Positions 23,642 to 33,743 of a stretch of 64,000 bases of DNA are shown here, piece by piece. The stretch's first letter is position 1; each line of letters starts with the position of its first letter. The notes under the pieces are model-generated. The model was not told the origin of the DNA, did not search any database, and saw nothing but the letters and a program-made list of their open reading frames with translations. The position numbers and the translations under genes were made by a program. The DNA comes from Salipiger profundus (GTDB lineage Bacteria > Pseudomonadota > Alphaproteobacteria > Rhodobacterales > Rhodobacteraceae), in contig NZ_CP014802.1 of NCBI RefSeq assembly GCF_001969385.1, forward strand, positions 1 to 64,000, given 5' to 3'.

Positions 23642-25783
23642 TTGAACGATATGCGATCCATCCGCCAAAGCCATACAAGCGCCTCATCTTCTGAGGACGA
23701 TGCTATCGACCTAGGCGCTCTGGTAGGTGCACTATGGCGAGGTAAAATATTTATCGCTGCGGTAGTTTTCACAGCCCTTCTCCTCGGTGGGGTGTATGCG
23801 TATGTGCTCGCAACACCGATGTACCGGTCGACAGCGGTTGTGATGTTGAACAATCGTGAAGAGCAACAAGTAGTGGATTTAGGCAGTGTAATGGGCGGTC
23901 TGGGCGCCGACAGTACTATTGTGAACACTGAAGTTGAGGTTCTTAAAAGCCGAATTCTGTTAGGTAAGGTGGTCGACAAATTAAATTTGACTGACGATCC
24001 CGAATTTAATTCAGCTCTGGCTCCACCAAGTCTATTCTCAAAACTCAAAAGTGGCGCCAAATATTTTGTGAAACAACTTGTATTTAGACAGCCGGTTCCA
24101 GAAGCCTCAGAGGCTAGCGCGCGAATTGCTCGGGAGAGAGTGATCGACGCACTCCTTGCATCTATGTCGGTTCGAAATATCACGCAGAGCCTTGTTTTTC
24201 AAATCACTGTCGAAACTCAAAGTGCGGAAAAGTCGGCCCTAATTTCAGACACACTAGTTGATACCTACATTCTCAATCAACTCGAAGTGAAATTTGAAGC
24301 GACTGAACAAGCGACTTCATGGCTAACGGAGCGCGTGACCGATCTACAAGCGTCACTTGAGCAGGCTGAAGAAGAGGTGAAAAACTTCCGTGCCAGAACC
24401 TCATTAGTCAGTCCGGAAGCGTTAGAAGGACTTGAAGTTCAGGTTAAAGACACACGGGAACGCATCGATAATATACAAGTCGAGAAAAGTCGCGCCGAAA
24501 GAAGACTTTCGGAGTTTAATGCAGCGAATTCACCCGAGGATCGGGTCGAGGCGACTGGAGACCTGCAGTTGAAGCGCATGTTGCCTCGGGTATCGAATCC
24601 ATCTATTGCAGCAGAGTTCGAGAATAGGTTTAATCAACTCGTTGCCCGTGCGGAGACCGATATCGCTAGGCAAGCGTCTCAGCTGGACGCACTAAGGGAT
24701 TCGTTGCAAACTCTAGAGCTGCAGATTGAGCAACAAAGCCAAGACTTGATCACCTTGCAACAACTGACACGTGAGGCCGAAGCAAGTCGCCTTCTTTATG
24801 AATATTTCCTTGCACGTCTCAAGGAGACTTCAGCACAACAAGGAATCCAACAGGCCGATAGCCGTTTGCTTTCCCCTGCGGTCGTACCTAGAGCAGCTTC
24901 GGCGCCGCGAAAGTCTTTGATACTCGCAGTATCTACAGTACTCGGCTTTCTCCTAGGGGCCAGCCTTGTACTTTTGAAGGAAGCCCGCCACCGAGCTTTC
25001 CGAAATGCGGAGTTGCTGGAAGCCGCAACAGGATACCCGGTAATCGGGCAGGTACCATTAGTTCCTTCAAAAAAAAGGTTAGACACAATTTCTTACCTTA
25101 GGGAAAAACCGTCATCGGCGTCCGCAGAAGCGATCAGAAATTTGCGAACTTCGGTTATGTTGTCCAATGTGGATGCGCCACCAAAGGTGATTATGACAAG
25201 CTCATCTTTGTCTGGAGAAGGGAAAACTACGATATCTTTGTCGCTCGCGCTTAATTTCTCAACTATGGGTAAGAAAGTCTTGTTGATCGAAGGTGACATT
25301 CGGCGCCGCGTATTTTCCCAATATTTAGAAAAGAAGCAAAAGAGTGGAATTGTGTCGGTGCTAACGGGCGATAAAGACTTTGATGACGTCGTTGTTCATT
25401 CAGAGCTTCTAAACGCTGATGTGTTACTCGGTGACCGCGGGCAAGCTAATGCTGCTGATATCTTTTCATCGGAGCGGTTTAGCAACCTTCTAACAGAACT
25501 TCGAACGCGATACGATCTCATAATTATCGATACACCGCCGGTTCTTCTTGTTCCTGACGCTAGGGTGATTGCGCAAAATGCTGATTCTATAATCTTTGTG
25601 GTTCGGTGGGATGACACTCAAAGAGAATATGTTCTTAATGCGTTGAAAGAATTTGAAAGTGTTGGGAAAGCAGCTACTGGTTTGGTTCTGAATCAAATTA
25701 GCTCAAAAGGTATGAGGCGATATGGATACAGCGGTGCTTACGGTAGTTACTCCAATTCAGGGTCTCAATACTATGAAAACTAA
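23642..25783 (+). CDS. wzc: Polysaccharide co-polymerase and tyrosine autokinase (Wzc/BY-kinase)
   Basis: The 713-aa inner-membrane protein controls EPS chain length and export. A Wzz domain starts with a membrane helix at about residues 36-57, a long periplasmic coiled-coil region runs to about 400, and a second helix lies near residues 425-445. The cytosolic kinase has Walker A SGEGKT (about residue 527), a Walker A' variant LLIEGDIRRR and Walker B IIIDTPP. The C-terminus has a tyrosine cluster (RRYGYSGAYGSYSNSGSQYY) for autophosphorylation. The TTG at 23642 is preferred because GGAG lies seven bases upstream; the ATG at 23651 would be too far. In Walker A' the first aspartate is replaced by glutamate. 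Confidence 0.93.
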   Translation: MNDMRSIRQSHTSASSSEDDAIDLGALVGALWRGKIFIAAVVFTALLLGGVYAYVLATPMYRSTAVVMLNNREEQQVVDLGSVMGGLGADSTIVNTEVEVLKSRILLGKVVDKLNLTDDPEFNSALAPPSLFSKLKSGAKYFVKQLVFRQPVPEASEASARIARERVIDALLASMSVRNITQSLVFQITVETQSAEKSALISDTLVDTYILNQLEVKFEATEQATSWLTERVTDLQASLEQAEEEVKNFRARTSLVSPEALEGLEVQVKDTRERIDNIQVEKSRAERRLSEFNAANSPEDRVEATGDLQLKRMLPRVSNPSIAAEFENRFNQLVARAETDIARQASQLDALRDSLQTLELQIEQQSQDLITLQQLTREAEASRLLYEYFLARLKETSAQQGIQQADSRLLSPAVVPRAASAPRKSLILAVSTVLGFLLGASLVLLKEARHRAFRNAELLEAATGYPVIGQVPLVPSKKRLDTISYLREKPSSASAEAIRNLRTSVMLSNVDAPPKVIMTSSSLSGEGKTTISLSLALNFSTMGKKVLLIEGDIRRRVFSQYLEKKQKSGIVSVLTGDKDFDDVVVHSELLNADVLLGDRGQANAADIFSSERFSNLLTELRTRYDLIIIDTPPVLLVPDARVIAQNADSIIFVVRWDDTQREYVLNALKEFESVGKAATGLVLNQISSKGMRRYGYSGAYGSYSNSGSQYYEN

Positions 25784-25933
25784 TACTTATGAATAGATTA
25801 TATGGGAGCGGATGTAAGGCTATTGGAGCGTTAGATCTTAGAAAGACTTGCAGTTCTTGGCTTGGCGCAGATCTATGTTGCGGGAAAACCCACGATTGGG
25901 CGATGCCAAGTAAAAATGGAAACGGGAAGCTCG

Positions 25934-27058
25934 ATGAAAATTCTACATGTGTGTGAAACAATAAAAGGGGGAGTGGCAACCTGGCTAAACACGTTTGAGG
26001 ATATATGCGGCGATATAGTTGAGAGCCATTTTGTGGTGCCTGCGGACCACTTGAATCAGTTGCGTTCTACCGCATCGGCGACCACCTTTCGCCGAGATGG
26101 CCGCAGCTTGCGTTCACTTATAAAGCTTGTGAAGGCCGCAATAGAAGCAGAAAAAGAATTCAATCCAGATATAATCTGGTTTCAGTCAAGTTATTCTCTT
26201 ATTCCACTTTTTTACTTAAGGGCGAGCGGCACGGACGCAAAAATAATATATTGCTCCCACGGCTGGGCTCAGCAGCGTTATCAAAGCAGGCCAATTAAGA
26301 AAAAAATCGTGTCAATATTGGAGGGTGGGTTGGCGGGTCTTTCTGACTTGGTTGTTAATATATGTCGTAATGACAAGTCAATTGCCGACAAAAGTAAATA
26401 TTTAGGTAAGCATGTGGTGGTCGAGAATGCGATGCCAGATCTTGACGTCGATCCAGCTACACTTCCGACGCCCTACGAATATACCAAAGATAAAATTAAC
26501 CTTCTGTTTGTTGGACGATTTGAGCGCCAGAAGGGGTTAGACATCTTATTGGATGCGTTGTCCGATGCGTCTGTTAAAAATTCAGGCCTCCATCTACATA
26601 TTGTTGGAGCAGGTGTGAACTCCAACGATAAGTTTCGCCAAGATCTAACGAACGTGACCACCTTTCATTCTTGGGTCTCTTCGGACGATATACCTAGATA
26701 CTACGCTCACGCGCATGCAGTTGTTATGCCCTCTCGATGGGAGGGATTGCCAATGGTTCTAATAGAAGCACTCCGTGCCGGCACACCCGTCATACTTGCC
26801 AACGTAAGTGGTATGGGCGGGCTGATAGACGACGGTGAGAGCGGAATCGTCGTTTCTCATCTCACTCGGAACGAGTTTTCTGATGCCCTATCAAGCCTTT
26901 CAATCGAGAACCTGATTAATATGCGCTCATCGGCTCGTTCTCAATATATTATGAGATATACCTCAGATAGGTTTAGGCGCGAAATTTTGGATATTCTTTT
27001 CGAAGTTTTAGCCGACATACCTAAATCAAGAGTCAGTGGTAAAGGTTCACAAGTATAA
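25934..27058 (+). CDS. GT4-type glycosyltransferase
   Basis: The 374-aa cytosolic or membrane-associated retaining glycosyltransferase has an N-terminal GGVATW loop after MKILHVCE and the C-terminal nucleotide-sugar site RWEGLPMVLIEALRAG with the E-x7-E motif near residue 275. It should add one sugar to the lipid-linked EPS repeat; donor and acceptor cannot be read from sequence. The ATG at 25934 is chosen over an upstream frame because homology starts at MKILHV and ACGGGAAG precedes it. AT-rich codon use fits the cassette. Confidence 0.87.
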   Translation: MKILHVCETIKGGVATWLNTFEDICGDIVESHFVVPADHLNQLRSTASATTFRRDGRSLRSLIKLVKAAIEAEKEFNPDIIWFQSSYSLIPLFYLRASGTDAKIIYCSHGWAQQRYQSRPIKKKIVSILEGGLAGLSDLVVNICRNDKSIADKSKYLGKHVVVENAMPDLDVDPATLPTPYEYTKDKINLLFVGRFERQKGLDILLDALSDASVKNSGLHLHIVGAGVNSNDKFRQDLTNVTTFHSWVSSDDIPRYYAHAHAVVMPSRWEGLPMVLIEALRAGTPVILANVSGMGGLIDDGESGIVVSHLTRNEFSDALSSLSIENLINMRSSARSQYIMRYTSDRFRREILDILFEVLADIPKSRVSGKGSQV

Positions 27059-27141
27059 TTCTCGTAGATGACGTTCTGCACTTTCTTCAAAATAGCTTTC
27101 CGCTCTTCCGCTGATAGCACTAAATAGAGGAAACTCCAGGT

Positions 27142-28449
27142 GTGACCCCAATGAACTATAGCAAAAGTCAGCATATCTCGTTGTCTACAAGCTCGTGGCT
27201 TATTGTGCGTCGGCGTGATGTTCAAAGGTGGATGAAGTACTATGTCGTCCTTCTAGTTCTTTTTATTCTTTCTTCAGCTATATATTTCGGGCAAGGAGAT
27301 TTCTCAGATGGTGGCCTTGCGCAATTCTCCAACCCGCTTAAGCCATCATATATTTATTTTCTGACTTACGGCGTCACATTATTTCTAGTAACCGTATTTG
27401 TTCGGTGGTTGCCTCATCCAGATTCCGGGATGATCTTGTCGATGGCTTTGTTTGGCCTTCTTCATGTTTTTTGGTTGCCGTTTGTCGAGACTGCCTCAAT
27501 TGTCGAGCGTACTTTTGTACTTCGCCTTAATGTTGTGGTCATGGCAATTTGTTTTCAGATCATTCTTTCATTCGTCGTAGACTATCGTGCGATACTGAAA
27601 TCTGTGCAGTTAATCGTATGGGGGACAGCGCTTCTTAATGTGTTTGTGGTAGTTATGCCGCAAATATTTTCTGTTCAGATGGGATCGATACAGGGGCGTG
27701 CATCAGGTCTGTATGGAAATCCAAATCTTTGTGCGACTTTCATGGCGATGCTTTTGCCGCTAATGACATTTGGTAAAACACTTCAAGTTCGCTTCGTTCA
27801 CTACATCGTAGTTTTGATCGGAATATTCTTTACCTTCAGTCGGGGCGGTGCTGTAATATGGGCCGTTTCTGTTTTTCTTGATCTGACCTTTCGTCCTGGC
27901 GCTCAGGGTATTCGTCCTAAGTCTATTGCGACAAATGTACTTTTATCTGTGCTTTTTTCATTGTTGTTGCTCATTCTTGTCGCGGTCACGTGGTTTGATA
28001 TTCTTGATATCGTCAACCCCTATTTAAATGCGGACACAATCGCGCGACTGAATGGCACCGATCAGGGTAGTGGTAGCGAGAGGCTATTCGTGCTTGCCTT
28101 GGGTTATGAAGCCTTTACTCAAAATCCATTTTTTGGTGGAGGGTTTGCTGCAACTAGAAATTGGGGTTTCGAAGTTTCAGTTCATAATATGTATATTTTA
28201 ATTTTGGCGGAGTTTGGCGTAATCGGAGGACTCTGGTACATTGACTTTCTCCGCAGAATTTTTAAATTTCCGGGTCGGTTCGGCATCGTTCTTGGAACTT
28301 TGATGGCCATCGAAAGCGTTTTCACACATTCATATTTCGACTTAGCTCACTACATGCTCTTAGTGATGCTGTATTGGCGTCTTTCTAACATAATTAAATG
28401 TGAGCAGGCGAATCCGCCTTCCAATATAAAATTCAAGCCAGAGGTATAG
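27142..28449 (+). CDS. EPS repeat polymerase, Wzy/O-antigen ligase superfamily
   Basis: The 435-aa polytopic protein has about eleven hydrophobic segments. GRASGLYGNPNLCATF followed by FTFSRGG and a periplasmic loop with HNMYILILAEFG is the pattern of the Wzy_C/O-antigen-ligase superfamily. In this Wzx/Wzy-type cluster it should polymerise lipid-linked repeats on the periplasmic face. A GTG at 27142 preceded by GAGG is taken as start; an ATG at 27151 is equally possible. It is 6 bp from the next gene. Confidence 0.85.
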   Translation: MTPMNYSKSQHISLSTSSWLIVRRRDVQRWMKYYVVLLVLFILSSAIYFGQGDFSDGGLAQFSNPLKPSYIYFLTYGVTLFLVTVFVRWLPHPDSGMILSMALFGLLHVFWLPFVETASIVERTFVLRLNVVVMAICFQIILSFVVDYRAILKSVQLIVWGTALLNVFVVVMPQIFSVQMGSIQGRASGLYGNPNLCATFMAMLLPLMTFGKTLQVRFVHYIVVLIGIFFTFSRGGAVIWAVSVFLDLTFRPGAQGIRPKSIATNVLLSVLFSLLLLILVAVTWFDILDIVNPYLNADTIARLNGTDQGSGSERLFVLALGYEAFTQNPFFGGGFAATRNWGFEVSVHNMYILILAEFGVIGGLWYIDFLRRIFKFPGRFGIVLGTLMAIESVFTHSYFDLAHYMLLVMLYWRLSNIIKCEQANPPSNIKFKPEV

Positions 28450-28454
28450 AAGCC

Positions 28455-29582
28455 ATGGTGTCCACGACGCGTCGAAATGTAGTGTTTTTTGTTCTGCCTG
28501 CGCTTCACGGTGGCGGGGCGGAGCGCGTCACTTTAGCACTGTTGCGCGCTTTTCAAGATAGTTATGACTGGCACCCTATTTTGGTTCTGACCACGAACAG
28601 AAAGGGTCTTCTAGACGATCAAATTCCAGAAAATACTGAGGTGATCCGCTTAGACGCTTCAAGCGGGCGTAGAGCAATACCAAAACTGCTTAAGCTTATT
28701 CGTTCTTTTGAGCCAGATATTGTCTTCGCTTCTTTGGACCACGTCAACGCGACCCTAGGTATTATTCAGCCGTTATTTTCGAGCAAGACTTCACTTGTAT
28801 TGCGTGCCACTTCATTTAGATCTCTTAAATCAAACCTGATGCGCGTCCTACTTAGTTGGTCGTTTCGTCGTGCTAATATGGTCGTATTTCAATCCGAACA
28901 GATGAGGCTCTCAATGGTTCGTATGCTTCGTTTGCCTAAGGAGCACGCGAATACAGTGGTTCCGAATCCACTTGATCGTTCAAAGATACAAAGTTTGGCC
29001 GCAACCGACCTTGATCCCGAAGCGGTAGAGTTTTGGGGGTTAAATCAATTTGAAAGTTGCAAAAGATTATCTTCTCCGAAGCTTGTCGCAGCTGGAGGCG
29101 TCTATTGGGCAAAGGGGTTTGACTTGCTAGTTGACGCAATACGTATCCTCGGGCGAGAGGACATCCGAGTTGCGATTCTTGGTCAAGGGGAGCAAGAAGA
29201 AGAAATTCGACGAAAAATTGAGGATGCCGGACTACAAAATCAAATTCGAATGTTTGGTTTTCAGCGGAATCCGTACGCTTGGTTCGCTCGTGCGGATGGT
29301 TTTGTTCTCTCATCTCGTGTCGAGGGGTTCCCGAACGTTGTTCTTGAAGCGCTGGCTTGCGGTTGCCCCGTCATCGGCACGCCGATGCCTGGACTTGAGG
29401 GCCTTCAGGGATGTCGCCTTAGTTCCGATATTTCGGCTGAGGCTTTGAGTAAAGTTATTGGTTCCTTTCTTTCCGCGCCGCACTCATCAGAAACCGAGAC
29501 ATCTCTTGCGCCTTTTGATGTATCAGCCGTCCAGAAGCACTATGAGATGATCTTTAATTCACTAGTTTCTAAAGGAAGTTAG
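28455..29582 (+). CDS. GT4-type glycosyltransferase
   Basis: The 375-aa protein has the acceptor-side loop LPALHGGGAERVTLAL and the donor site RVEGFPNVVLEALACG with the E-x7-E pair near residue 288, both typical of GT4. The segment ACGCPVIGTPMPG supports an EPS or O-antigen transferase. Its AT-rich codons match its neighbours and it follows wzy by 5 bp, within one transcription unit. Linkage and donor are unknown. Confidence 0.87.
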   Translation: MVSTTRRNVVFFVLPALHGGGAERVTLALLRAFQDSYDWHPILVLTTNRKGLLDDQIPENTEVIRLDASSGRRAIPKLLKLIRSFEPDIVFASLDHVNATLGIIQPLFSSKTSLVLRATSFRSLKSNLMRVLLSWSFRRANMVVFQSEQMRLSMVRMLRLPKEHANTVVPNPLDRSKIQSLAATDLDPEAVEFWGLNQFESCKRLSSPKLVAAGGVYWAKGFDLLVDAIRILGREDIRVAILGQGEQEEEIRRKIEDAGLQNQIRMFGFQRNPYAWFARADGFVLSSRVEGFPNVVLEALACGCPVIGTPMPGLEGLQGCRLSSDISAEALSKVIGSFLSAPHSSETETSLAPFDVSAVQKHYEMIFNSLVSKGS

Positions 29583-29584
29583 CT

Positions 29585-30712
29585 ATGCGGATTTCATTTA
29601 TTCTAGATCGTCTTAACCTTGGCGGCGCTGAGCGGCATACTCTTAATCTTTCAAGAGCTTTAGCGGCGCGTGGCTATGAGGTTCAAGTTATCGTGCTCTT
29701 CAGTGGTGGATCAAAGCAGTTCCCTGTTTGTGATTTTCCGGTTAGTCCTATATTTTTAAATGCAAAGGGGATCCTTTCTTTTGGACTTACAAGGCGCTTA
29801 AAGGATGCACTTAACAACTTTCGAGCAGACACCGTTTTTGCGGTAAATCAATCTGCGTTGGTAGCAGCGACACTTGCCCGTTATCGCGGCGCAAATATTT
29901 CTCAACTTTGCTGCCGTTTTTCCACTACTATAATAGACTCTCTAATTGGCAGGATGAAGCTTCCATTCTTTAAATGGTGCACTTCTCGTGCTGATGCGCT
30001 CATTTTTGTTAGTTTGCTTCAACGCGATTATTGGGAAATGAGGGGGATGACTTCTAAAAATGTTTTCGTAATTCAGAATGGTATCGCGTCGGACCGTTTT
30101 TTGCCGCCCTCTGATATTATTCGTGCGCAGTCTCGTGAAAAGTATGGGTTTGGATTTAATGATGTCAGTCTTACACTTGTGGGAAGGCTGTCGCCGGAGA
30201 AAAATCATTCTTGGCTGATTGAGACTGTTGCCAAACTAAAATTAAAACGCCCGGAAGAGTTCGAACCTTTGCACCTTTTTTTCATTGGCGAAGGTCCACT
30301 CAGATCTGAGTTGGAAAACTTAGTTTATGCTCGAGGGTTAGATGAAAAAGTTACTTTTGCTGGGGGAATGAGCGACATCGTTCCAGCGTTAGCTCAAGCT
30401 GATGCTGGTATCCTTGTTTCAAATGCGGTAGAAACATTTTCTCATGCGGCGCTTGAGCTGATGTCTACGGGCCTTCCGGTTGTATTGACTGATATTGGCG
30501 GGGCCTCTGAAATAATCGTCGATGGTGAGCAGGGCTTTCTCGTGTTGCCTGAGGATGACGCTGCTCTTGAGGCAGCGTTAACTGGGATCCTTGATCCGGC
30601 TTCGCGTTCCAAGATGGGGGTCGCTGCACGAAATCGTGTGCTTGAACGGTTTACTTATGATCGGATGGTCGATCAGTACGAGGCAATAGTAACCGGTAAC
30701 GCTAGGCTCTAA
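29585..30712 (+). CDS. GT4-type glycosyltransferase
   Basis: The 375-aa protein opens MRISFILDRLNLGGAERH, the GT4 glycine-rich loop, and carries AVETFSHAALELMSTGLPVV with E-x7-E near residue 285. The start at 29585 has AGGAAG upstream and lies 2 bp after the preceding stop. It should add a sugar of the repeat. Specificity cannot be told. Confidence 0.87.
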   Translation: MRISFILDRLNLGGAERHTLNLSRALAARGYEVQVIVLFSGGSKQFPVCDFPVSPIFLNAKGILSFGLTRRLKDALNNFRADTVFAVNQSALVAATLARYRGANISQLCCRFSTTIIDSLIGRMKLPFFKWCTSRADALIFVSLLQRDYWEMRGMTSKNVFVIQNGIASDRFLPPSDIIRAQSREKYGFGFNDVSLTLVGRLSPEKNHSWLIETVAKLKLKRPEEFEPLHLFFIGEGPLRSELENLVYARGLDEKVTFAGGMSDIVPALAQADAGILVSNAVETFSHAALELMSTGLPVVLTDIGGASEIIVDGEQGFLVLPEDDAALEAALTGILDPASRSKMGVAARNRVLERFTYDRMVDQYEAIVTGNARL

Positions 30713-30733
30713 TACCACAAAGGAGGTGAAACT

Positions 30734-31324
30734 TTGAAGCGTTTTATGAGACTTATCATGCGAATTTATGCGGTTATTGCTGGAAATGAAAGGTATGGTC
30801 GCAAAATCGGCGTCAAGATCGGAAGAAATTGCCGGATCCTTAGTCGTCGTTTTGGATCGGAGCCGTTTTTGATCGAGATAGGTGATAGGGTTACAATATC
30901 ACGTGATGTTGCTTTTTTCAATCACGACGGATCGACTTGGCTAGTGCGTGACAGTAAAGGACGCCGTCAGCGTTTTGGTCGGATCAGGATCGGTTCTGAG
31001 GTTTTTGTTGGTGCCTACACAATTATCCTTCCAGGAGTGGATATTGGCGACAGGGTTGTCATCGGTGCCGGATCGGTCATTTCTCGGTCTGTACCCTCAG
31101 GTGTAGTTGTGGCCGGTAATCCAGCGCGCATTATCGGGACCTTTGACGATTTGCATGCACGTCGGCTTTCGGATTGTGCGGCTCAGAATGACCTACCAAG
31201 TCCTCGAAACGTGATAACTTTCGCTAATGCAGCACTTATGCCGACGCAACCTGTGATGCATGTCCCAGAGGCACTCCGTGACCGACTTGTCCGACCGTCG
31301 AATGTTAGTACTGAAAGATGGTAA
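30734..31324 (+). CDS. Hexapeptide-repeat (left-handed beta-helix) acyltransferase
   Basis: The 196-aa protein has hexapeptide repeats between residues about 28 and 135 ([43 protein letters not shown]) and the closing [11 protein letters not shown], typical of O-acetyltransferases of the WbbJ/CysE type. It probably acetylates a sugar of the repeat using acetyl-CoA. The TTG start at 30734 is backed by an unusually strong AGGAGGTG seven bases upstream. The C-terminal 55 residues after the beta-helix are unusual and lack recognised motifs. It overlaps the flippase gene by 7 bp. Confidence 0.86.
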   Translation: MKRFMRLIMRIYAVIAGNERYGRKIGVKIGRNCRILSRRFGSEPFLIEIGDRVTISRDVAFFNHDGSTWLVRDSKGRRQRFGRIRIGSEVFVGAYTIILPGVDIGDRVVIGAGSVISRSVPSGVVVAGNPARIIGTFDDLHARRLSDCAAQNDLPSPRNVITFANAALMPTQPVMHVPEALRDRLVRPSNVSTERW

Positions 31325-32628
31325 AATATAGTAGTTCGGATCGCCAGATCCTTCGCGGTTTTAGTTTCGCTTTCGTCTTCCTGCTGGTAGCCAAGGCCAT
31401 CGGGGCAATAAAAGAAATGGCGCTCGCAAACACGTATGGTACAGGGACTGCTGTTGACGCCTACGCGCTGAGTTTCGCCATCGCAAACACGCCAATTACT
31501 TTAGTGGCGATGGCCAGCAATATGATTTTGATTCCTTTTTTTGTGGCGCAGCGCCACAAGTCAGGGAGAGAGCCTGAAAACGGCGGGATTATAATGTGGG
31601 TCCTACTCCTTACGTTGATTATGTCGAGCGCCGTCTTTTTTCTGCTGAGGTTCGGAGGTGATTTGATGGGCTTGAGCCCCGATACGGCGCTTGCGGTTTC
31701 GGTACAAGCGCCGGGGTTTGCGTTTATGGTTCCTTCTGGGGTTATTGCGACAATAATTTCAGCTCGGTTGATGGCCTCAAGAAGGCAAATTAATAGCTTA
31801 CTTGAAGCTATACCTTCATTCACGTTGATTTCAGGCCTTCTAATTTTCGAACGCCATCTCGCGGCTAATTCCCTTCTGGCTTGGTTCACTTGTCTTGGAA
31901 TGTTTGGTTATCTAGGCGCTCTGCTTCTCGCTGACCGCAGCGCTTTTCAGGAGTTTCGCCCTCGGCGTATGGCATTAGAGTTGCCCTCCAGTTCTCGGCT
32001 CCAGGAGATTGGCCTGATTTTGGCGGCGCAAACAGCTTTTGTCCTTGGAGGCCTATTTTTAGATCAGTTAGCTGCCGCAAGTTTACCCTACGATCAGAAC
32101 GCGACGCTGGCTTATGCCAATCGGTTGCTCATGCTAATTACAAGTCTGGGCGCTACCGCAGTGGGTCGAGCGGTTCTACCAGTGTTAGCCGAGGCAAGAC
32201 TCGAAGGAAAAGGGCAAGAATTCGAACTAACTCGGCGTTGGGGTATCAATCTTTTCATGGCGGGTGTCGTTTCTTATGGTTTAGGGTATTTTCTGGCCCC
32301 CGTTGGTGTCCGTATCCTTTTTGAACATGGTGAGTTTACTCCTCAGGATACAAAAAATGTTAGCGATATTTTGAGGGCGGGGCTGATGGTTCTCCCGGTT
32401 TATTTTCTTAGTCTTATGCTCTCACAGAGTGTGGTCGTTCAGCGTCGGTTTGGCTTATTGCTAATATCCAACTTAGCTGCATTGGCGTGTAAGGTTGTAA
32501 TTATTATGTTCTTCTTGGAGAAATGGGGGTTGCCTCTGATTATGTACGCGACAGTTGCAAAGCAAACCGTTTCGTTGCTTTTTATGATTCCGGCACTTCG
32601 GCCATCGAGACATGAAAGGAATAACTAA
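31318..32628 (+). CDS. MurJ/MviN-like lipid-linked oligosaccharide flippase (Wzx role)
   Basis: The 436-aa protein has about twelve hydrophobic helices. The N-terminal [21 protein letters not shown] with an early lysine and VDAY is the MviN/MurJ pattern, and [13 protein letters not shown] in the C-terminal half is the matching repeat. At 436 aa it is shorter than housekeeping MurJ (about 510), and its site between EPS genes argues for flipping the EPS repeat. Start overlaps the acetyltransferase stop. Confidence 0.86.
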   Translation: MVKYSSSDRQILRGFSFAFVFLLVAKAIGAIKEMALANTYGTGTAVDAYALSFAIANTPITLVAMASNMILIPFFVAQRHKSGREPENGGIIMWVLLLTLIMSSAVFFLLRFGGDLMGLSPDTALAVSVQAPGFAFMVPSGVIATIISARLMASRRQINSLLEAIPSFTLISGLLIFERHLAANSLLAWFTCLGMFGYLGALLLADRSAFQEFRPRRMALELPSSSRLQEIGLILAAQTAFVLGGLFLDQLAAASLPYDQNATLAYANRLLMLITSLGATAVGRAVLPVLAEARLEGKGQEFELTRRWGINLFMAGVVSYGLGYFLAPVGVRILFEHGEFTPQDTKNVSDILRAGLMVLPVYFLSLMLSQSVVVQRRFGLLLISNLAALACKVVIIMFFLEKWGLPLIMYATVAKQTVSLLFMIPALRPSRHERNN

Positions 32629-32630
32629 GA

Positions 32631-33743
32631 ATGAAGCTGGACGTTCTTGTAAGTAGCCTGCGCGGCGGTGGAGCCGAGCGAGCGGCATCTAACCTCTCCA
32701 GTGCTTGGGCCAAGGCCGGACACGAAGTGAGGCTTCTTACAATGGAGCCTCTTCATAAGGTAGAATATCATCCAGATCCACGAGTTAATTTAATTTCACT
32801 TGCTAGCGAGGGTGTAGTTTCCTCGCACTCGCTTGTTCGAGTTTTTTCGCGATTGAAAGTGTTGCGGCGAGCTGTCAGCGGCCATTCAAAACCAGATGTA
32901 TTAATAGCCATCCAAGCGAATATGTCCATTGAAGCAGTTTTAGCGTGTTTGGGCAGCGGAATGCGCATCGTTGGTTGTGAACGGAACATTCCGTCTCGTT
33001 CTGTGAGGGGGAAATTTTGGGGGAGCTTGCGACCTTGGGCCTACCGTCGCCTTGCGTTGGTCATGACACAGACTGTTGGATCAGCTAAAGAACTCCGTCC
33101 GATTTGTGGTGCTACGCCCATCAAGGTTATTCCGAATATATTGAGTTTTCCACTGGTTGATTATTCGCCTCGGATTCATCCGAATGATGTTGTTTCGCCG
33201 GAATCCGAGGTGCTTCTAGCGGTTGGGCGTTTGGTTCGCGCGAAAGGCTTTGACATCTTGATAGAGCGGTTTTCTAAGCTCGCCTCCGAGCGATCGTCGT
33301 TGCGGCTAGTTATTCTCGGCGAGGGGCCATTGCGGAAGGATCTTGAAACGAAAATTTTCGACTTGGGCCTGCAACATCAAGTTCTTTTGCCTGGACGCGC
33401 GGGAAATGTTTCAGAGTGGTATTCAAGAGCTCAGGTTTTCGTGATGACGTCTCGCTGGGAGGGGATGCCCATGGTGCTAATCGAGGCAATGGCATATGGT
33501 CTTGTACCGGTGGTAACTGATTTTCACCATGGGCCCCGAGATGTGATTTCTCAAGGCCGTGACGGCGTGATACTGCCTGAAGAAGACGAAATTCTTTGGT
33601 GTGAAACTGTGATAGATCTGCTCGAGGATCCCCGGCGACGTGAAGAGATGAGCCGAAAAGCTCTCGAGGTTAGAAGCCGGTTTGGAGAGCCCAAGATAAT
33701 GCGCACTTGGGAAAGCCTCCTGCAAGAGGCTTCCGGGCATTGA
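32631..33743 (+). CDS. GT4-type glycosyltransferase
   Basis: The 370-aa protein starts MKLDVLVSSLRGGGAERAASNL with the GT4 glycine-rich loop, and contains RWEGMPMVLIEAMAYG with E-x7-E near residue 277 and FHHGPRDVISQG after it, a combination frequent in WcaL/amylovoran-type galactosyl or N-acetylgalactosaminyl transferases. The precise donor is inference. It follows the flippase by 2 bp and closes this transcription unit. Confidence 0.87.
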   Translation: MKLDVLVSSLRGGGAERAASNLSSAWAKAGHEVRLLTMEPLHKVEYHPDPRVNLISLASEGVVSSHSLVRVFSRLKVLRRAVSGHSKPDVLIAIQANMSIEAVLACLGSGMRIVGCERNIPSRSVRGKFWGSLRPWAYRRLALVMTQTVGSAKELRPICGATPIKVIPNILSFPLVDYSPRIHPNDVVSPESEVLLAVGRLVRAKGFDILIERFSKLASERSSLRLVILGEGPLRKDLETKIFDLGLQHQVLLPGRAGNVSEWYSRAQVFVMTSRWEGMPMVLIEAMAYGLVPVVTDFHHGPRDVISQGRDGVILPEEDEILWCETVIDLLEDPRRREEMSRKALEVRSRFGEPKIMRTWESLLQEASGH

